Source: Taklimakanibacter lacteus
GTDB taxonomy: Bacteria > Pseudomonadota > Alphaproteobacteria > Rhizobiales > Aestuariivirgaceae
Length of the DNA: 64,000 nt
NCBI GenBank assembly: GCA_003576695.1
Contig: QOZQ01000015.1
Coordinates: 62,001-126,000, forward strand
Direction: 5' to 3'
In this document: piece by piece, positions 33,147-44,306 of the stretch
Numbering within the stretch: the first letter of the stretch is position 1
Layout: the number at the start of each line of letters is the position of its first letter
Notes under the pieces: generated by a model
Seen by the model: the letters and a program-made list of their open reading frames with translations, nothing else
What the model was told of the DNA's origin: nothing
The model's database searches: none
Translations under genes and position numbers: made by a program

Positions 33147-34649
33147 ATGCTTCGCAACAAAGGTATTCCGCAGAGTTCTCAATCCGAGATCCTCCTTGTC
33201 TCCATCCTCTATTTCCTGTCGGCCTGGCTTTCGCTCAAATTCACCGGGGAAGGAGGCACCATCGCTTCCGTCTGGCTCGCCAATGGCGTGCTCCTCGCTT
33301 ATCTGCTGACCACGCCGCGCTCACATTGGCGTATGTTGGTCGCCGGTTGCATGCTCGCCAATGTCCTGGCCAATCTGGGCGCCGGCAACGACATGGCAAA
33401 AGCACTCGCGCTCAGCGCCTGCAACATGGCGGAAGTGGCTATTCCCGCCCATGTGCTGGGTGGCCGCTTGCGTAACCGCAGCACTATCATCAATTGGGCC
33501 TTCGCCCAGAAGTTCCTCATCTATGCGGTCGTTCTCGGACCGGCCTTTGCCGGGGCGCTGGCCGGCGTGGCTCTCTCCACGCTCCAGACCGAGAACAGCG
33601 GCGAGATCTTCAAGACCTGGCTTATGGCCGATGCATTGGGAATCGCTCTGGTGACACCTCTGGCGGTCGCCCTGCGCCGCTCCGGCATCAGCGCCATGAA
33701 AGACAAGGAAGGCCTCGCCTATATGGTCTTGTGCCTGGGCCTGGTCGGCGTCGTCACCGCGGCAGTGTTCTCGCAGTCACGGTATCCGCTGCTCTTCGTC
33801 ATCATGCCATTCCTGGTCTTCGCCGCCTTCCGCCTCGGCCTTGCCGGCCTTTCGGCGGCCTATGTTATTTGCGGCAGCATTGCACTGGCGATGACCAGTT
33901 CCGGCAGCGGACCGATGTTCCTCATCGCCGAGACGACCGCCGGCGATCGTCTGTTTCTCGTCCAGATGTTCATCCTCTTCATCGAGGTTTCGACGATCCC
34001 GGTGGCGCTGGCCCTTGAATCGCGCCTGCGGCTCGAATCTCAGCTCGCTACAGCCAATGCCAGGCTGGAACATCTTGCCGGCACAGATCCCTTGACCGGT
34101 CTGCCTAACCGGCGGGCCTTCGACCGTGCCTTCGAGCGCGAATGGGCGATCGCCGCTAGAGCGAAAGTACCTTTGGCAGTCGCTATCGTCGATGTCGATC
34201 ACTTCAAGGCCTTCAACGATACCTACGGCCATGTCGCCGGCGACGATTGCCTGACGCGGCTCGGCGAAATCCTGTCCAACACGATCTTCCGCCCGGGCGA
34301 TTTCATCGGACGCTATGGCGGTGAGGAATTCGTGATCGTTCTTCCCGGCACCGATATGGCCGGCGCCGAGAAAGTCTGCGAAAGAGTGAAGGAAATCGTC
34401 TCTGCGGCCAACCTGCCGCATGAGACGAGCCCACTCGATCACGTCACCGTCAGTGTGGGGTTCGCCAGCATGACCCCCGATACCTTGCTCAGCAAGAACC
34501 AGCTGCTGGAGGCCGCTGACGTCGCGCTCTACAGCGCGAAATCGAACGGACGCAACCGGGTGGCGCGGGCGGCCATCGGACAGGCTCCGATCATCAAGAG
34601 CCTGACGACCTCGCCGATCCTGGTGCCCGTACTCCAGACGACGCATTAA
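33147..34649 (+). CDS. MASE1-GGDEF diguanylate cyclase
   Basis: 500 residues. The N-terminal 290 residues hold about eight membrane helices of the MASE1 sensor type (SEILLVSILYFLSAWLSLKF, GGTIASVWLANGVLLAYLLT). The GGDEF domain begins at DPLTGLPNRRAFDRAF and carries the active-site GGEEF in IGRYGGEEFVIVLPG. The inhibitory I-site RxxD is present five residues before it (RPGD), so the enzyme is predicted to be active and product-inhibited. It makes cyclic di-GMP from two GTP. No EAL domain. An A/T-rich 180-bp region upstream, with several TTAACC/TTAATG elements, probably holds the promoter. Confidence 0.93.
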   Translation: MLRNKGIPQSSQSEILLVSILYFLSAWLSLKFTGEGGTIASVWLANGVLLAYLLTTPRSHWRMLVAGCMLANVLANLGAGNDMAKALALSACNMAEVAIPAHVLGGRLRNRSTIINWAFAQKFLIYAVVLGPAFAGALAGVALSTLQTENSGEIFKTWLMADALGIALVTPLAVALRRSGISAMKDKEGLAYMVLCLGLVGVVTAAVFSQSRYPLLFVIMPFLVFAAFRLGLAGLSAAYVICGSIALAMTSSGSGPMFLIAETTAGDRLFLVQMFILFIEVSTIPVALALESRLRLESQLATANARLEHLAGTDPLTGLPNRRAFDRAFEREWAIAARAKVPLAVAIVDVDHFKAFNDTYGHVAGDDCLTRLGEILSNTIFRPGDFIGRYGGEEFVIVLPGTDMAGAEKVCERVKEIVSAANLPHETSPLDHVTVSVGFASMTPDTLLSKNQLLEAADVALYSAKSNGRNRVARAAIGQAPIIKSLTTSPILVPVLQTTH

Positions 34650-34807
34650 CGCCGGAACATCAGCAGCCTTCGTTACCGGTTGTTTTTGCTGGCAAATGAA
34701 ATTGCCGGACCTTCGCCGTGGTTAACGGGAATTCTTGGATTTTCGGCCCCCTCCTTCAGATGCATTAGCACCTCGCATGGTAAATGCCACGGAAGGAGAG
34801 CGGTCCC

Positions 34808-35293
34808 ATGCAGAGAGCTGTGTTCGCCAAGACGTCGTATTCCGATGAAGAGCTCGCCCTCAAAGGCTGGCACTTCACGCAGATGCTGCAGTCCATCGAG
34901 TTGCTGCACCGCCGGTTCCTCGATGTGCTCACGACGGAACTGGGCCGGCGCGAGAAGGGGCTGAGCGCCGTTCAGGCGTTGATCCTCAGCCATGCCAGCG
35001 AGCGTCCCCTGTCCCTCGGCCAGCTCTCTGCGCTCGGACACTATGAGGGCACCAACCTCACCTATAATGTCGCCAAGCTGGCCGAGAACGGCTTCCTCAC
35101 CCTCTCGCGGCCGGAATGGGACAAGCGGTCGAGCGTCATCGAGCTGACGGTGGAAGGGCAGGAAATTGCGAGCCTTGTCGCCAGGACCATTGGCGAGCAC
35201 GCCGCATCGCTCCCCGATATCGGCATCACCGAAGAGGTGCTGACGCTCGTCACGACGACGTTCAAGAGCCTGCACCACCGCTGGTCGACCTGA
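34808..35293 (+). CDS. MarR-family transcriptional regulator
   Basis: 161 residues from ATG 34808, with AAGGAGAG 8 nt upstream. The winged HTH is seen in KGLSAVQALILSHASERPLS, LGQLSALGHYEGTNLTYNVA (recognition helix) and LAENGFLTLSRPEWDKRSSV with ELTVEGQEI (wing and following helix). The N-terminal helix (HFTQMLQSIELLHRRFLDVL) forms the dimer interface. These proteins repress adjacent or own genes and release DNA on binding a small ligand. It converges on the isochorismatase gene 8 nt away, so it probably regulates itself or distant genes. The A/T-rich upstream sequence has no obvious palindrome. Confidence 0.82.
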   Translation: MQRAVFAKTSYSDEELALKGWHFTQMLQSIELLHRRFLDVLTTELGRREKGLSAVQALILSHASERPLSLGQLSALGHYEGTNLTYNVAKLAENGFLTLSRPEWDKRSSVIELTVEGQEIASLVARTIGEHAASLPDIGITEEVLTLVTTTFKSLHHRWST

Positions 35294-35300
35294 CAGGCGG

Positions 35301-35969
35301 CTAACCGCGCAGAGCCTCCAGGCCCGCGATGACGTCTTTCGCCGCGGCAACGACCCCAAAAATCCCATCCTCCACCGTCACCATATGAATAGCCGCGTCA
35401 TGCGCATATTGATCACCGCTGGCGCAGCCATCCTCGATCAGCAGATTCTGGAAATTACGGTCCTGCGCCTCGCGCAAGGTTGTATGAACACAGACATCGG
35501 TGGTGCAGCCGGTAAAAAGCAGATGGGTGATGCCGCGGGCGCGCAGCACATGCTCGAGATCGGTATGGGTGAAAGCGCCATTGGCGGTTTTGTCGATGAT
35601 GACATCTTGCGGGCGGACATCGATCTCGGGAACGATCTCGAAGCCGGGCGATGAGCGCAGCAGGACATCGGTTCCATCGAGACCGGCGCGGCGCCGGCGC
35701 CAATGCTCATACGCCGTCATGTCGGCACGGTCGGCCCGATAGCCCTGGCGCGTATGCACGATGGTGCAGCCGGCCTCACGCGCCGCGGCGATGACGGCAT
35801 TCACGGTCGGAATGATCGCCCGCAAAGGTGCGGGATCATAGCCCTTGCGGGCGAAGTAGCCGTCGGGCGACAGGAAGTCGACCTGAAGGTCGATCACCAT
35901 AAGGGCCATGACGGCGGGATCGAGGTTCCCGTCATAAGGATAGTCGAAGGGGCGAGCTGAGATGGACAT
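35301..35969 (-). CDS. Isochorismatase-like cysteine hydrolase (biuret amidohydrolase group)
   Basis: 222 residues. The catalytic triad of the family is present: Asp in MVIDLQVDFLSPDG, Lys in VIIDKTANGAF and Cys in FTGCTTDVCVHTTLREAQ, with the cis-peptide bond region beside it. Features -TRQGYRADRADMTAYEHW- recall amidohydrolases acting on biuret, N-carbamoyl or ureidoacrylate-like substrates. Since a urease operon lies 2.5 kb away, an ureide-type substrate releasing urea or ammonia is plausible but unproven. Transcribed alone on the minus strand, with an A/T-rich promoter region between it and the TPR-sulfotransferase gene. Confidence 0.85.
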   Translation of the reverse strand: MSISARPFDYPYDGNLDPAVMALMVIDLQVDFLSPDGYFARKGYDPAPLRAIIPTVNAVIAAAREAGCTIVHTRQGYRADRADMTAYEHWRRRRAGLDGTDVLLRSSPGFEIVPEIDVRPQDVIIDKTANGAFTHTDLEHVLRARGITHLLFTGCTTDVCVHTTLREAQDRNFQNLLIEDGCASGDQYAHDAAIHMVTVEDGIFGVVAAAKDVIAGLEALRG

Positions 35970-37527
35970 GAAGCATCCGGGCTGTAGTGATTACGCAAAT
36001 GTAAACATTTTTGTCACATTAATAAGAAATTACCAGCGAACGTAGCCGGACCATGCCCAGCCTGAAATCAGATCCTTTGCTCGACGCGGCCGACAAGCTC
36101 AGATCCGCCGAGAATCTCCGCCAGGCCCGCAATTTTGCGGAAGCCCGGCGCCTGTGCGAGGAAATTCTCCGCACCTCCCCCGACTATGTGGCGGCACTGA
36201 ATACTCTGGGACTGATATTGATCGATCAGAGCGAGAGCGGGAATGCCCTGGCGCCTTTGGCCAAGGCGGCCGTACTGTGCCCGATCGACTGGAAGCTCTT
36301 CGTCACGCTCGGTATTGCCAATCTCAATCTGCGCAACTCGAACAGTGCCCTCCTGGCGCTCGACCAGGCGCTAAGGCTGCACCCCGACAATCCCGACATT
36401 CTCTACCTCATGGGCGAGGCCTACCGGCAAGATCGTGACCATGCAGCGGCGGCCACGGCCTTCCAGCGCTGCCTGGCCCTCAATCCGGCGGCAGGCGAGG
36501 CAAGACGGCTGCTCGCGGACAGCCTCTGCCAGATCGGCCAGTACGGCGATGCGGTCACTCAATTCAGGCAGATGGTACGGGACGGCAAGGCCGGCCTGAC
36601 GACGCTGGCACTCCTGTGCAACGTGCCCTTCAAGATGGTCGATTTCGACGCCGTGGCGGCCCTCGAAGCGGCCGAGAAGCGCAAGACCACGCTTGCGCCG
36701 GAGCGAGCCGCGGCTCTTTCCGCCTTCATCCGCGGCTGGATCTTCGACGGTCAAGGCAATCACGCGACCGCCTGGAAATCCCTGGTTACCGCAAACGAGA
36801 TCAAATGGCGCACGAGTGCCGCCGACTATGCCAAGGACGCCGTCCTCCGGCGCGAGCAACTTGCCGCAGCCAGGGCGCTTCCCGGCGGGCTCGGCGGCGC
36901 CATCGGCGACAAGGGTCTCGCCACATCGCTTTTCATATTGGGGCCGTCGCGCTCCGGTAAAACAACTCTCGAACGCCTGCTTGGCCATTTGCCGCAAACC
37001 GAGCGCGGCCATGACATTTCAATCGTCGAGCAGGCGGTGCGCGAGGCGACCCAGCTCGGCGGAGCGGTCACCCGCAACAGCTTGAACGCCCTGCCAACTC
37101 ATCTCGATAAGATATTCACGGCACAGTATGTCGCGGCTCTCGGGCGCAGAGCGAAAAACGCGCGGCTATTCACCAATACTCATCCCGACAGGCTCAGGGA
37201 TGTTGCGCGCCTGTCGGCGACAGTTCCGAACTGCCGCTTTGTCTTCTTGCGGAGAAGGGTGAAGGATCTCACCCTGCGCATCTTCCAGAAGCCGGAAGGC
37301 AGTCCCTATGCCTACGATCTCGAAAGCATTCGCGAATATCTGACCTGGTACAATGACTACATCTCCCTTCTGCATGCCCGCTTTTCTTCGACCACGCTCG
37401 TGCTCGATTATGAGGCGGTGATCGAGGATCCCCGCGGCGCGCTTGCCTCGGTGGCGAGCCTGTGCGGTCTCACTGCCCCGACTCCCGGTGTGCCGGCGCT
37501 GGGCGATGATCGCAATTGCAGTTGGTC

Positions 37528-38177
<650 letters not shown>

Positions 38178-38181
<4 letters not shown>

Positions 38182-38843
38182 GAGCGGAACAGCCTCACAC
38201 CCATGGTCTCGTGGCGCATTGCGACCATATCGGCCATGAAGGTGGCGCTGCCCAGATCGGCGAGCGACGAGCCTGCCGCTGCGCCGGCAGTCGCGATGAT
38301 GCGGGATTCCAAAGACGCTATGACGGTGGTTCCTTCCGATTGACCAAGCGGGACGAGCCGGATCGCTGTGGCGACGAGATTGGCGGCCGCGGCATGAAGA
38401 TAGGCAACACAGACATCTGAAAGCCCGACCTTCATCGTGCCGGCGACAGCGCCGACCGCCACCGGATAAGGCATGGCAAAATCCCATTCCGGCGGGGCGA
38501 TCCAGGCCCGCGCGGCGGCCAGGAAGGCGCGCCCCTGATCCATGGTCTCGAGATGGCGTTCGCGGCTCAGCGCCATCGCCTCCGCCCGCTCCGCCGCATG
38601 ACTGAGGCGCGGGAGATCGCCTGCCACTGCCGCATGCCAGGCCTCGGCGAGCAGGATCGCATCGTTCCTGAAGCTGCCTTGCGCAACGAGGTCGCCGATC
38701 CATTCGGCAAGGCTTGTCCGCGACGTCACGGCCCCATCATGCACCGCATATTCAAGGCCATGCGAATAGCTGAAGGCGCCGACCGGAAAGGAGGGCGAGA
38801 GCCAGGTGAGAAGCCGCAATGAAGCGAGGTGATCAGTGGGCAT
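38178..38843 (-). CDS. ureF: Urease accessory protein UreF
   Basis: 221 residues from ATG 38843 ([20 protein letters not shown]); an in-frame ATG at 38858 is an alternative. The [20 protein letters not shown] opening and [12 protein letters not shown] are diagnostic. UreF is a helical scaffold bound to UreD and UreG that gates GTPase activity during nickel transfer. The C-terminal [12 protein letters not shown] tail is normal. It overlaps ureE by 11 nt and ureG by 4 nt, which supports coupled synthesis of accessory factors. Length is typical. Confidence 0.95.
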
Positions 38844-39276
38844 GGCCGTGATGCGCATAGGCGCCGCCTTCCGGGTTGAAGGGCTCCCGCACTTGCCGCA
38901 GGCCGGCACCCTGATGCTCCAGCATATGGGCGATCACGCGGTCATAGCGGATCAGGATTCGGTCCGGCTCGATCTGGGCCGCCAGATGACGATTGCCCAG
39001 ATGCCAGGCCAGTGTCATCAGATGCAAGGGGTCGCGGCCTTTGATCTCGAGCAGATCTTCGGGCTTCGCCTTGATCTCGATGAAGCGGCCATCCTCGAGG
39101 ACAAGCGCATCGCCCTCCTTCAGATAGGTGGCACTAGCGAGATCGAGCAGGAAGGCCAACCCGCCTTCGCCCGTCATCGCGATGCGGCGGCGGCAGCGCT
39201 CGTCGTAGTCGAGCGTCACCCGGTCGGCGGGCAAACCCAGCCACAGACCGCGCCGCTGGACCGATTGCGCCCGCAT
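38833..39276 (-). CDS. ureE: Urease accessory nickel chaperone UreE
   Basis: 147 residues with the UreE N-terminal peptide-binding domain (VTLDYDERCRRRIAMTGEGG and FLLDLASATYLKEGDALVLE) and the metal-binding C-terminal domain (LMTLAWHLGNRHLAAQIEPD, with the central His of the dimer interface). The C-terminus AYAHHGHAH is His-rich but short. UreE delivers Ni(II) to the UreG/UreF/UreD-urease complex. It lies 2 nt after ureC and overlaps ureF, consistent with a single leftward operon. Confidence 0.95.
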   Translation of the reverse strand: MRAQSVQRRGLWLGLPADRVTLDYDERCRRRIAMTGEGGLAFLLDLASATYLKEGDALVLEDGRFIEIKAKPEDLLEIKGRDPLHLMTLAWHLGNRHLAAQIEPDRILIRYDRVIAHMLEHQGAGLRQVREPFNPEGGAYAHHGHAH

Positions 39277-39278
39277 GG

Positions 39279-40991
39279 TCAGAACAGGAAATAGCGCTGC
39301 GCCATGGGCAGCGTCTTGGCCGGCTCGCAGGTCAGAAGCTCGCCATCGGCGCGCACTTCATAGGTTTCGGGATCGACCTCGATATGGGGAAGGGCCCGGT
39401 TGTGGATCATCGACGCCTTGCCGAGCCCACCCCTCGTGTTCTCGACGGCAATGAGCTCTTTGGCGAGGCCGAAGCGCTCCCTGATGCCCCCTGCCAGCGC
39501 CGCCTTCGACACAAAGGTCGCGGCCGTGCGCGAGGGCGCCGTGCCGAGACTGCCGAACATCTTGCGGTAGTGGACAGGCTGCGGCGTCGGTATCGAGGCA
39601 TTGGGATCACCCATGGGCGCGGCAGCGATCATGCCGCCCAGGAGCACCATGTCGGGCTTGACGCCGAAAAAAGCCGGCGACCACAGAACGAGATCGGCCC
39701 GCTTGCCGGGCTCGATCGAGCCGACATGGCCGGCAACGCCATGGGCGATGGCGGGATTGATCGTGTATTTGGCGATGTAGCGCTTGACGCGGGCATTGTC
39801 GTTGTCGCCCTGCTCCTCGGCGAGCCGGCCGCGCTGGACTTTCATCTTATGCGCGGTCTGCCAGGTGCGGATGAGCACCTCGCCGACCCGGCCCATCGCC
39901 TGGCTGTCGGAGGAGATGATCGAGAAGGCGCCGAGGTCGTGCAGGATGTCTTCCGCCGCGATCGTCTCCTTGCGGATGCGGCTTTCGGCAAAGGCGATGT
40001 CCTCGGCGATGCGCGGATCGAGATGATGGCAGACCATCAGCATGTCGAGATGCTCGGCCACGGTATTGACCGTATAGGGCCGTGTCGGATTCGTCGACGA
40101 GGGGATCACATTGGCGAGGCCGCACAGCCTGATGATATCGGGCGCATGCCCGCCGCCCGCCCCTTCGGTGTGGAAAGCATGGATCGTGCGCCCCTTGAAG
40201 GCGGCGATCGTGTCCTCGACAAAGCCCGATTCATTGAGCGTGTCGGTATGGATCATCACCTGAATGTCATGATCGTCGGCGACCGAGAGACAGCAGTCGA
40301 TCGCCGCCGGCGTGGTGCCCCAGTCCTCATGCAGCTTGAGCGCGCAGGCGCCCGCCTCCACCATCTCGACGATGGCGTCGGGCAGCGATGCATTCCCCTT
40401 GGCCGAGAAGCCGATATTCATCGGCAATCCGTCGATCGCCTGCAGCATCCGCTCCATGTGCCAGGGACCCGGCGTGCAGGTGGTGGCGAGTGTCCCGTGC
40501 GCGGGACCGGTGCCACCGCCCAGCATGGTGGTGATGCCCGACATCAGCGCTTCATCGATCTGCTGCGGGCAGATGAAATGGATATGGGCATCCATGCCGC
40601 CCGCGGTGAGGATGCGGCCTTCACCCGCGATCGCCTCGGTGCCCGGTCCTATGATGATGTCGATCCCGGGCTGGGTGTCTGGATTGCCGGCCTTGCCGAT
40701 AGCTGCGATGCGCCCGTCCTTCAGCCCGACATCGGCCTTGACGATGCCCCAATGATCGATGATCAGCGCATTGGTGATCACGGTATCCACCGCGCCCGCG
40801 GCACGCGTCACCTGGCTCTGGCCCATGCCGTCGCGGATAACCTTGCCGCCGCCGAACTTCACTTCCTCGCCATAAATAGTGAAGTCGCGCTCCACCTCGA
40901 TGATGAGATCGGTGTCGGCCAGGCGGACACGGTCTCCGACGGTAGGCCCGAACATCTGCGCATAGGACGCCCGCGAGATACGTGCCGGCAT
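39279..40991 (-). CDS. ureC: Urease alpha subunit UreC
   Basis: 570 residues, the usual length. The nickel centre is complete: HIHFICPQQ (His pair), the carbamylated Lys in [13 protein letters not shown], later His residues in [12 protein letters not shown] and [16 protein letters not shown], and the mobile flap with catalytic His in [21 protein letters not shown]-terminal [20 protein letters not shown] is conserved. It hydrolyses urea to ammonia and carbamate. It is coupled to ureB by a one-base TGATG overlap. No disruption is seen, so the enzyme should be active given nickel. Confidence 0.98.
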   Translation of the reverse strand: MPARISRASYAQMFGPTVGDRVRLADTDLIIEVERDFTIYGEEVKFGGGKVIRDGMGQSQVTRAAGAVDTVITNALIIDHWGIVKADVGLKDGRIAAIGKAGNPDTQPGIDIIIGPGTEAIAGEGRILTAGGMDAHIHFICPQQIDEALMSGITTMLGGGTGPAHGTLATTCTPGPWHMERMLQAIDGLPMNIGFSAKGNASLPDAIVEMVEAGACALKLHEDWGTTPAAIDCCLSVADDHDIQVMIHTDTLNESGFVEDTIAAFKGRTIHAFHTEGAGGGHAPDIIRLCGLANVIPSSTNPTRPYTVNTVAEHLDMLMVCHHLDPRIAEDIAFAESRIRKETIAAEDILHDLGAFSIISSDSQAMGRVGEVLIRTWQTAHKMKVQRGRLAEEQGDNDNARVKRYIAKYTINPAIAHGVAGHVGSIEPGKRADLVLWSPAFFGVKPDMVLLGGMIAAAPMGDPNASIPTPQPVHYRKMFGSLGTAPSRTAATFVSKAALAGGIRERFGLAKELIAVENTRGGLGKASMIHNRALPHIEVDPETYEVRADGELLTCEPAKTLPMAQRYFLF

Positions 40992-41296
40992 CAGAGATCG
41001 CCCATGATCGTCTGGCGAAAGCCGTAGATGCGGCGCGCACCCGCTATCGGAATGAGCGCCACGTCGCGTTCCTGGCCCGGCTCGAAGCGCACGGCGGTGC
41101 CGGCCGGAATATCAAGCCGGCAGCCCAGTGCCTTGTCGCGATCGAAGATCAGCGCCGGATTGGTCTCATGGAAATGGTAGTGCGATCCGACCTGCACGGG
41201 GCGATCGCCGCTATTGGCCACTTTCAGGATAATCGCATCGGTACCCCTGTTGAGCTCGATGTCGCCCGGTGCCGTGATGACCTCGCCCGGGATCAT
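40991..41296 (-). CDS. ureB: Urease beta subunit UreB
   Basis: 101 residues starting [18 protein letters not shown], the standard opening. [20 protein letters not shown] and [18 protein letters not shown] are diagnostic. It is a structural subunit that packs on UreC in the (ABC)3 trimer. It is separate from UreA, as in most alphaproteobacteria and unlike the fused Helicobacter form. It overlaps ureA by 4 nt and ureC by 1 nt. Confidence 0.97.
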   Translation of the reverse strand: MIPGEVITAPGDIELNRGTDAIILKVANSGDRPVQVGSHYHFHETNPALIFDRDKALGCRLDIPAGTAVRFEPGQERDVALIPIAGARRIYGFRQTIMGDL

Positions 41297-41595
41297 CGGA
41301 TCGGCTCATGCACGGTCACCAGCTTGGTGCCGTCGGGAAAAGTGGCCTCGACCTGAACGTCATGGATCATCTCGGCGACACCTTCCATCACCTGGTTGCG
41401 GGCAATCACATGGGCGCCTGCTTCCATCAGGTCGGCGACGCTCAGCCCATCGCGGGCCCCTTCGACCACGAAATCGGTGATCAGGGCGATGGCTTCGGGA
41501 TGATTGAGCTTCACGCCCCGCTCGAGACGACGGCGCGCCACCGTCGCAGCCATGGCGACCAAAAGCTTGTCCTTCTCACGGAGCGTGAGATTCAT
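41293..41595 (-). CDS. ureA: Urease gamma subunit UreA
   Basis: 100 residues starting [20 protein letters not shown], with [20 protein letters not shown] and [19 protein letters not shown]. The gene follows ureD by 18 nt, a gap that provides GAGGCGGGAC as ribosome binding site. It forms the small structural subunit of urease. Normal length, no oddities. Confidence 0.97.
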   Translation of the reverse strand: MNLTLREKDKLLVAMAATVARRRLERGVKLNHPEAIALITDFVVEGARDGLSVADLMEAGAHVIARNQVMEGVAEMIHDVQVEATFPDGTKLVTVHEPIR

Positions 41596-41613
41596 GTCCC
41601 GCCTCTTTTCTGA

Positions 41614-42435
41614 TCAGGCCGCCCAAACTTTTGGCACCTCACTCCCGCCGGAAAGCAAAGATACCAGCGGAACAAGCGTTTGTCTGAGCTCATAGGCCCC
41701 TCTCGCCGTCAATCTAGCAAGAAGCTTGCCAGCGAAAGCGGAAGTGGCAAGGGTGGGGAACTTGGCGCGCAGGCGATCGAGATGCTCCTCGGCATCGGGC
41801 GCCATCAGCGCAATAGTGGCAAGTGCCCGATCGCCTGCCGCGACAGCGCGCCGCTGCAGCATATCGTCGACCTCCCCCTCGAAGCGCACATTGTCCGCGA
41901 GAATGACCTTGCCGTCGCGGCGAACCACCCACTGATCGCGCAAGCTGGCCCGTCTTACCGTCTCGCCCATGGCGGCGCGGCCAAAGACGAAGGCCTCGAC
42001 GATGAGCAGGCGGGCATCAGCTGCGAGATCGGCCTCCAGGCCGCGGTTGAGCGCCGAACCGTCGAACAAGATGGTTTCCTGCGGCATCCAGTCGAGACGC
42101 GCATTCCTGCCGATCTCCAGCTTGATCGACAGATGCGCCGGCTCGCCATCGGGCGAGCGATAGATCCGCTCGCAAGCCTGGCTCACGCAAGTGAGGCCGG
42201 CGCCTTCCCCGGCAGCAATGGTCCAGGACAACCGGTCACCGCCGGTCAGTCCGCCGGCCGTATTGATCAACACGGCCTCGCAGGTGGATTTGTTCGCCGG
42301 CGAGGGAAAGCGGATCTTGGCCGCGCCTGACTGATAGAGCCGGTCGATGGCGGAACCGCGCGGCGTATGCTTGACCGCGATGCGCCCTTCGGCATCGACG
42401 CGCTGGAATTGAGCTGATGGAGACGCTGGCTTCAC
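41614..42435 (-). CDS. ureD: Urease accessory protein UreD
   Basis: 273 residues from ATG 42435, first gene of the leftward urease operon. Features: GSAIDRLYQSGAAKIRFPSP, VLINTAGGLTGGDRLSWTIA (conserved G-G-L-x-G-G-D) and LDWMPQETILFDGSALNRGL. UreD binds apo-urease and offers a tunnel for nickel from the UreF/UreG complex. The promoter should lie in the 36 nt or so to the GNAT gene or further upstream; since the GNAT, oxidase and Sua5 genes are on the same strand with tight spacing, read-through from them is possible. Confidence 0.95.
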   Translation of the reverse strand: MKPASPSAQFQRVDAEGRIAVKHTPRGSAIDRLYQSGAAKIRFPSPANKSTCEAVLINTAGGLTGGDRLSWTIAAGEGAGLTCVSQACERIYRSPDGEPAHLSIKLEIGRNARLDWMPQETILFDGSALNRGLEADLAADARLLIVEAFVFGRAAMGETVRRASLRDQWVVRRDGKVILADNVRFEGEVDDMLQRRAVAAGDRALATIALMAPDAEEHLDRLRAKFPTLATSAFAGKLLARLTARGAYELRQTLVPLVSLLSGGSEVPKVWAA

Positions 42436-42471
42436 CGGCTCACTCTGCCGGGCGTGGACCGGAAAGGCAAG

Positions 42472-42891
42472 TCAGCGGTCGATATCGCGCTTGCCCATGA
42501 CGATCACATCGCGCGTCTCGTAGCCGAGCGCTGCATAGAAGGCGCGCACCTTCTCGTTCTCCGTGCGGATGTTGAGGTTGAGCGCCCAGACGCCGCGCGC
42601 CTTGAGCCAGGCCTCGGCCGCCGCAACCGTCTCGCGGCCAAGACCCCTGCCCTGAAAAGCCGGGCTGACCGCCACATAATAGATCCAGCCACGATGGCCG
42701 TCATGGCCGACCATGACGGATGAGACAAGCGCATCATCGGCAAAGCCCAGGAGGATATCGGAGCCTTGCTTGCCACGGGCGAAATCGATGTCGCGGCGGG
42801 GATCGTTCCAGGGCCTCACCAGGCCGCAATCCGTCCACAACGCGACCACCGCATCGATGTCGTGTTCCGTGAGGGGCCGGAACGCGATCAT
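42472..42891 (-). CDS. GNAT-family acetyltransferase (YpeA-like)
   Basis: 139 residues from ATG 42891, overlapping the oxidase stop by 4 nt. The acetyl-CoA-binding A motif is VSPAFQGRGLGRETVAAAEA (R-G-x-G-R), followed by GVWALNLNIRTENEKVRAFY and the C-terminal FYAALGYETRDVIVMGKRD. The N-terminal FRPLTEHDIDAVVALWTDCG and RPWNDPRRDIDFA segment matches the YpeA/YjaB-like group, whose substrates are not established. It could acetylate a protein N-terminus, a small amine or another metabolite. Confidence 0.85.
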   Translation of the reverse strand: MIAFRPLTEHDIDAVVALWTDCGLVRPWNDPRRDIDFARGKQGSDILLGFADDALVSSVMVGHDGHRGWIYYVAVSPAFQGRGLGRETVAAAEAWLKARGVWALNLNIRTENEKVRAFYAALGYETRDVIVMGKRDIDR

Positions 42892-44306
42892 GACGGCAAT
42901 ACCTTGCCGGGATTGAGGATGTTCTTCGGATCGAACAGTTTCTTGACATCGCGCATCATCTGCAGCTCCACCGGCGACTTGATCTTGGTCATCAGATCGC
43001 GCTTGAGCCGGCCGATGCCGTGCTCGGCGCTGATTGATCCGCCATGCTTCAGCACGACATCGAAGACGACATCGTTCATCGCCTGCCATTGCCCGAGGAA
43101 CGCCTGCTTGTCCATGCCGATGGGCTGGCTCACATTGAAATGCAGATTGCCGTCGCCGATATGCCCGAAGGGCATCGGCCGCGCACCGGGCATGAAGGCA
43201 TGGATGGCGGCAAGCGCCGCGTCGACAAAAATCGGCAGCTCGGAGATCGGCACCGACACGTCATGCTTGATCGAGCCGCCCTCACGCTTCTGCACCTCGA
43301 CAATGGCCTGGCGGATGAACCAGAGATCCTTGCGCTGCGCCTCCGACTGCGCGACCGTCGCGTCGAGCACGATGCCCTGTTCGGCCGCTTCACCGAGAAT
43401 CTCGGTGAGCACACTGTCGAGATCGCCCGAGCCCGACAATTCGATCAGCACATACCAGGGGGCTGCGGCGGCAAAGGGATCGCGGATCGGAAAATGCTTG
43501 AGGGTGAACTCAAAGCCGTTGCGTGGAAAGAGCTCTATGGCAGTCACGGGTGAACTGCTGCGCTGGCGCGCCAGGCCTAAGAGATCGAGCGCCGCCTTGA
43601 CCGAGGGCAGCGCCACGAAGGCGGTGGCGCGGCTGCTCGGATGCGGAAACAGTTTCATGACCGCGCCGGTGATCACGCCCAGCGTCCCTTCGGCGCCAAT
43701 GAACAGGTTCTTCAGATCATAGCCGGTATTGTCCTTGCGCAGGCTCTTGAGCCCGCTCCAGACGCGGCCATCGGCCAGCACCACTTCGAGCCCCAGGCAT
43801 AGATCGCGCGTATTGCCGTAGGCGAGAACGCCCAGGCCGCCGGCATTGGTCGAGAGATTGCCGCCGATGCGGCAGGAACCTTCGGATTCCAGGCTCAAGG
43901 GAAAGAAGCGCTCGACCTTCTCCGCCTCGTCCTGCACCGTCTTCAGCGTGACGCCAGCATCGACGGTGATGCTGTTGTTGACGGCATCCACCTTGCGGAT
44001 CCGCGTCATGCGGTCGAGCGAAAGCACGACTTCGTCGCCGCGTTCAAAAGGAATCTGGCCGCCGACCAGCCCGGTATTGCCGCTTTGCGGCACGATGGCG
44101 GTTTCAGTTTCATGCGCGATGGCCAGAATTTTCGAGACCTCTCCGGTCAATGCCGGCCGCAGCACCATGGGCGACTTGCCGGTCCATATCTCGCGCCATT
44201 CCGTCATATAGGCGGTCATCTCGCGCGCGTCGGTGATCGCATATTTTTCGCCGACCACGGCGGCGAGGCGCGAAAGTGTCCGATCTGAAGGCTTGGTGGT
44301 CATCAT
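42888..44306 (-). CDS. FAD-linked oxidase (D-2-hydroxyacid dehydrogenase type)
   Basis: 472 residues of the glycolate oxidase GlcD/D-lactate dehydrogenase group. The PCMH-type FAD-binding domain shows IVPQSGNTGLVGGQIPF and GSCRIGGNLSTNAGGLGVLA. The FAD-oxidase C-terminal domain ends with FGHIGDGNLHFNV and EHGIGRLKRDLM, the catalytic His-bearing segment. D-2-hydroxyglutarate, D-lactate or a related D-2-hydroxyacid is the likely substrate; which one cannot be read. It overlaps both neighbours (GNAT and Sua5) by 4 nt, so all three are likely cotranscribed. Confidence 0.9.
   Translation of the reverse strand: MMTTKPSDRTLSRLAAVVGEKYAITDAREMTAYMTEWREIWTGKSPMVLRPALTGEVSKILAIAHETETAIVPQSGNTGLVGGQIPFERGDEVVLSLDRMTRIRKVDAVNNSITVDAGVTLKTVQDEAEKVERFFPLSLESEGSCRIGGNLSTNAGGLGVLAYGNTRDLCLGLEVVLADGRVWSGLKSLRKDNTGYDLKNLFIGAEGTLGVITGAVMKLFPHPSSRATAFVALPSVKAALDLLGLARQRSSSPVTAIELFPRNGFEFTLKHFPIRDPFAAAAPWYVLIELSGSGDLDSVLTEILGEAAEQGIVLDATVAQSEAQRKDLWFIRQAIVEVQKREGGSIKHDVSVPISELPIFVDAALAAIHAFMPGARPMPFGHIGDGNLHFNVSQPIGMDKQAFLGQWQAMNDVVFDVVLKHGGSISAEHGIGRLKRDLMTKIKSPVELQMMRDVKKLFDPKNILNPGKVLPS

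Noticed and set aside
39384-41027. Plus-strand frame of 547 codons opposite ureC
   Set aside because: Shadow of the urease alpha subunit gene.
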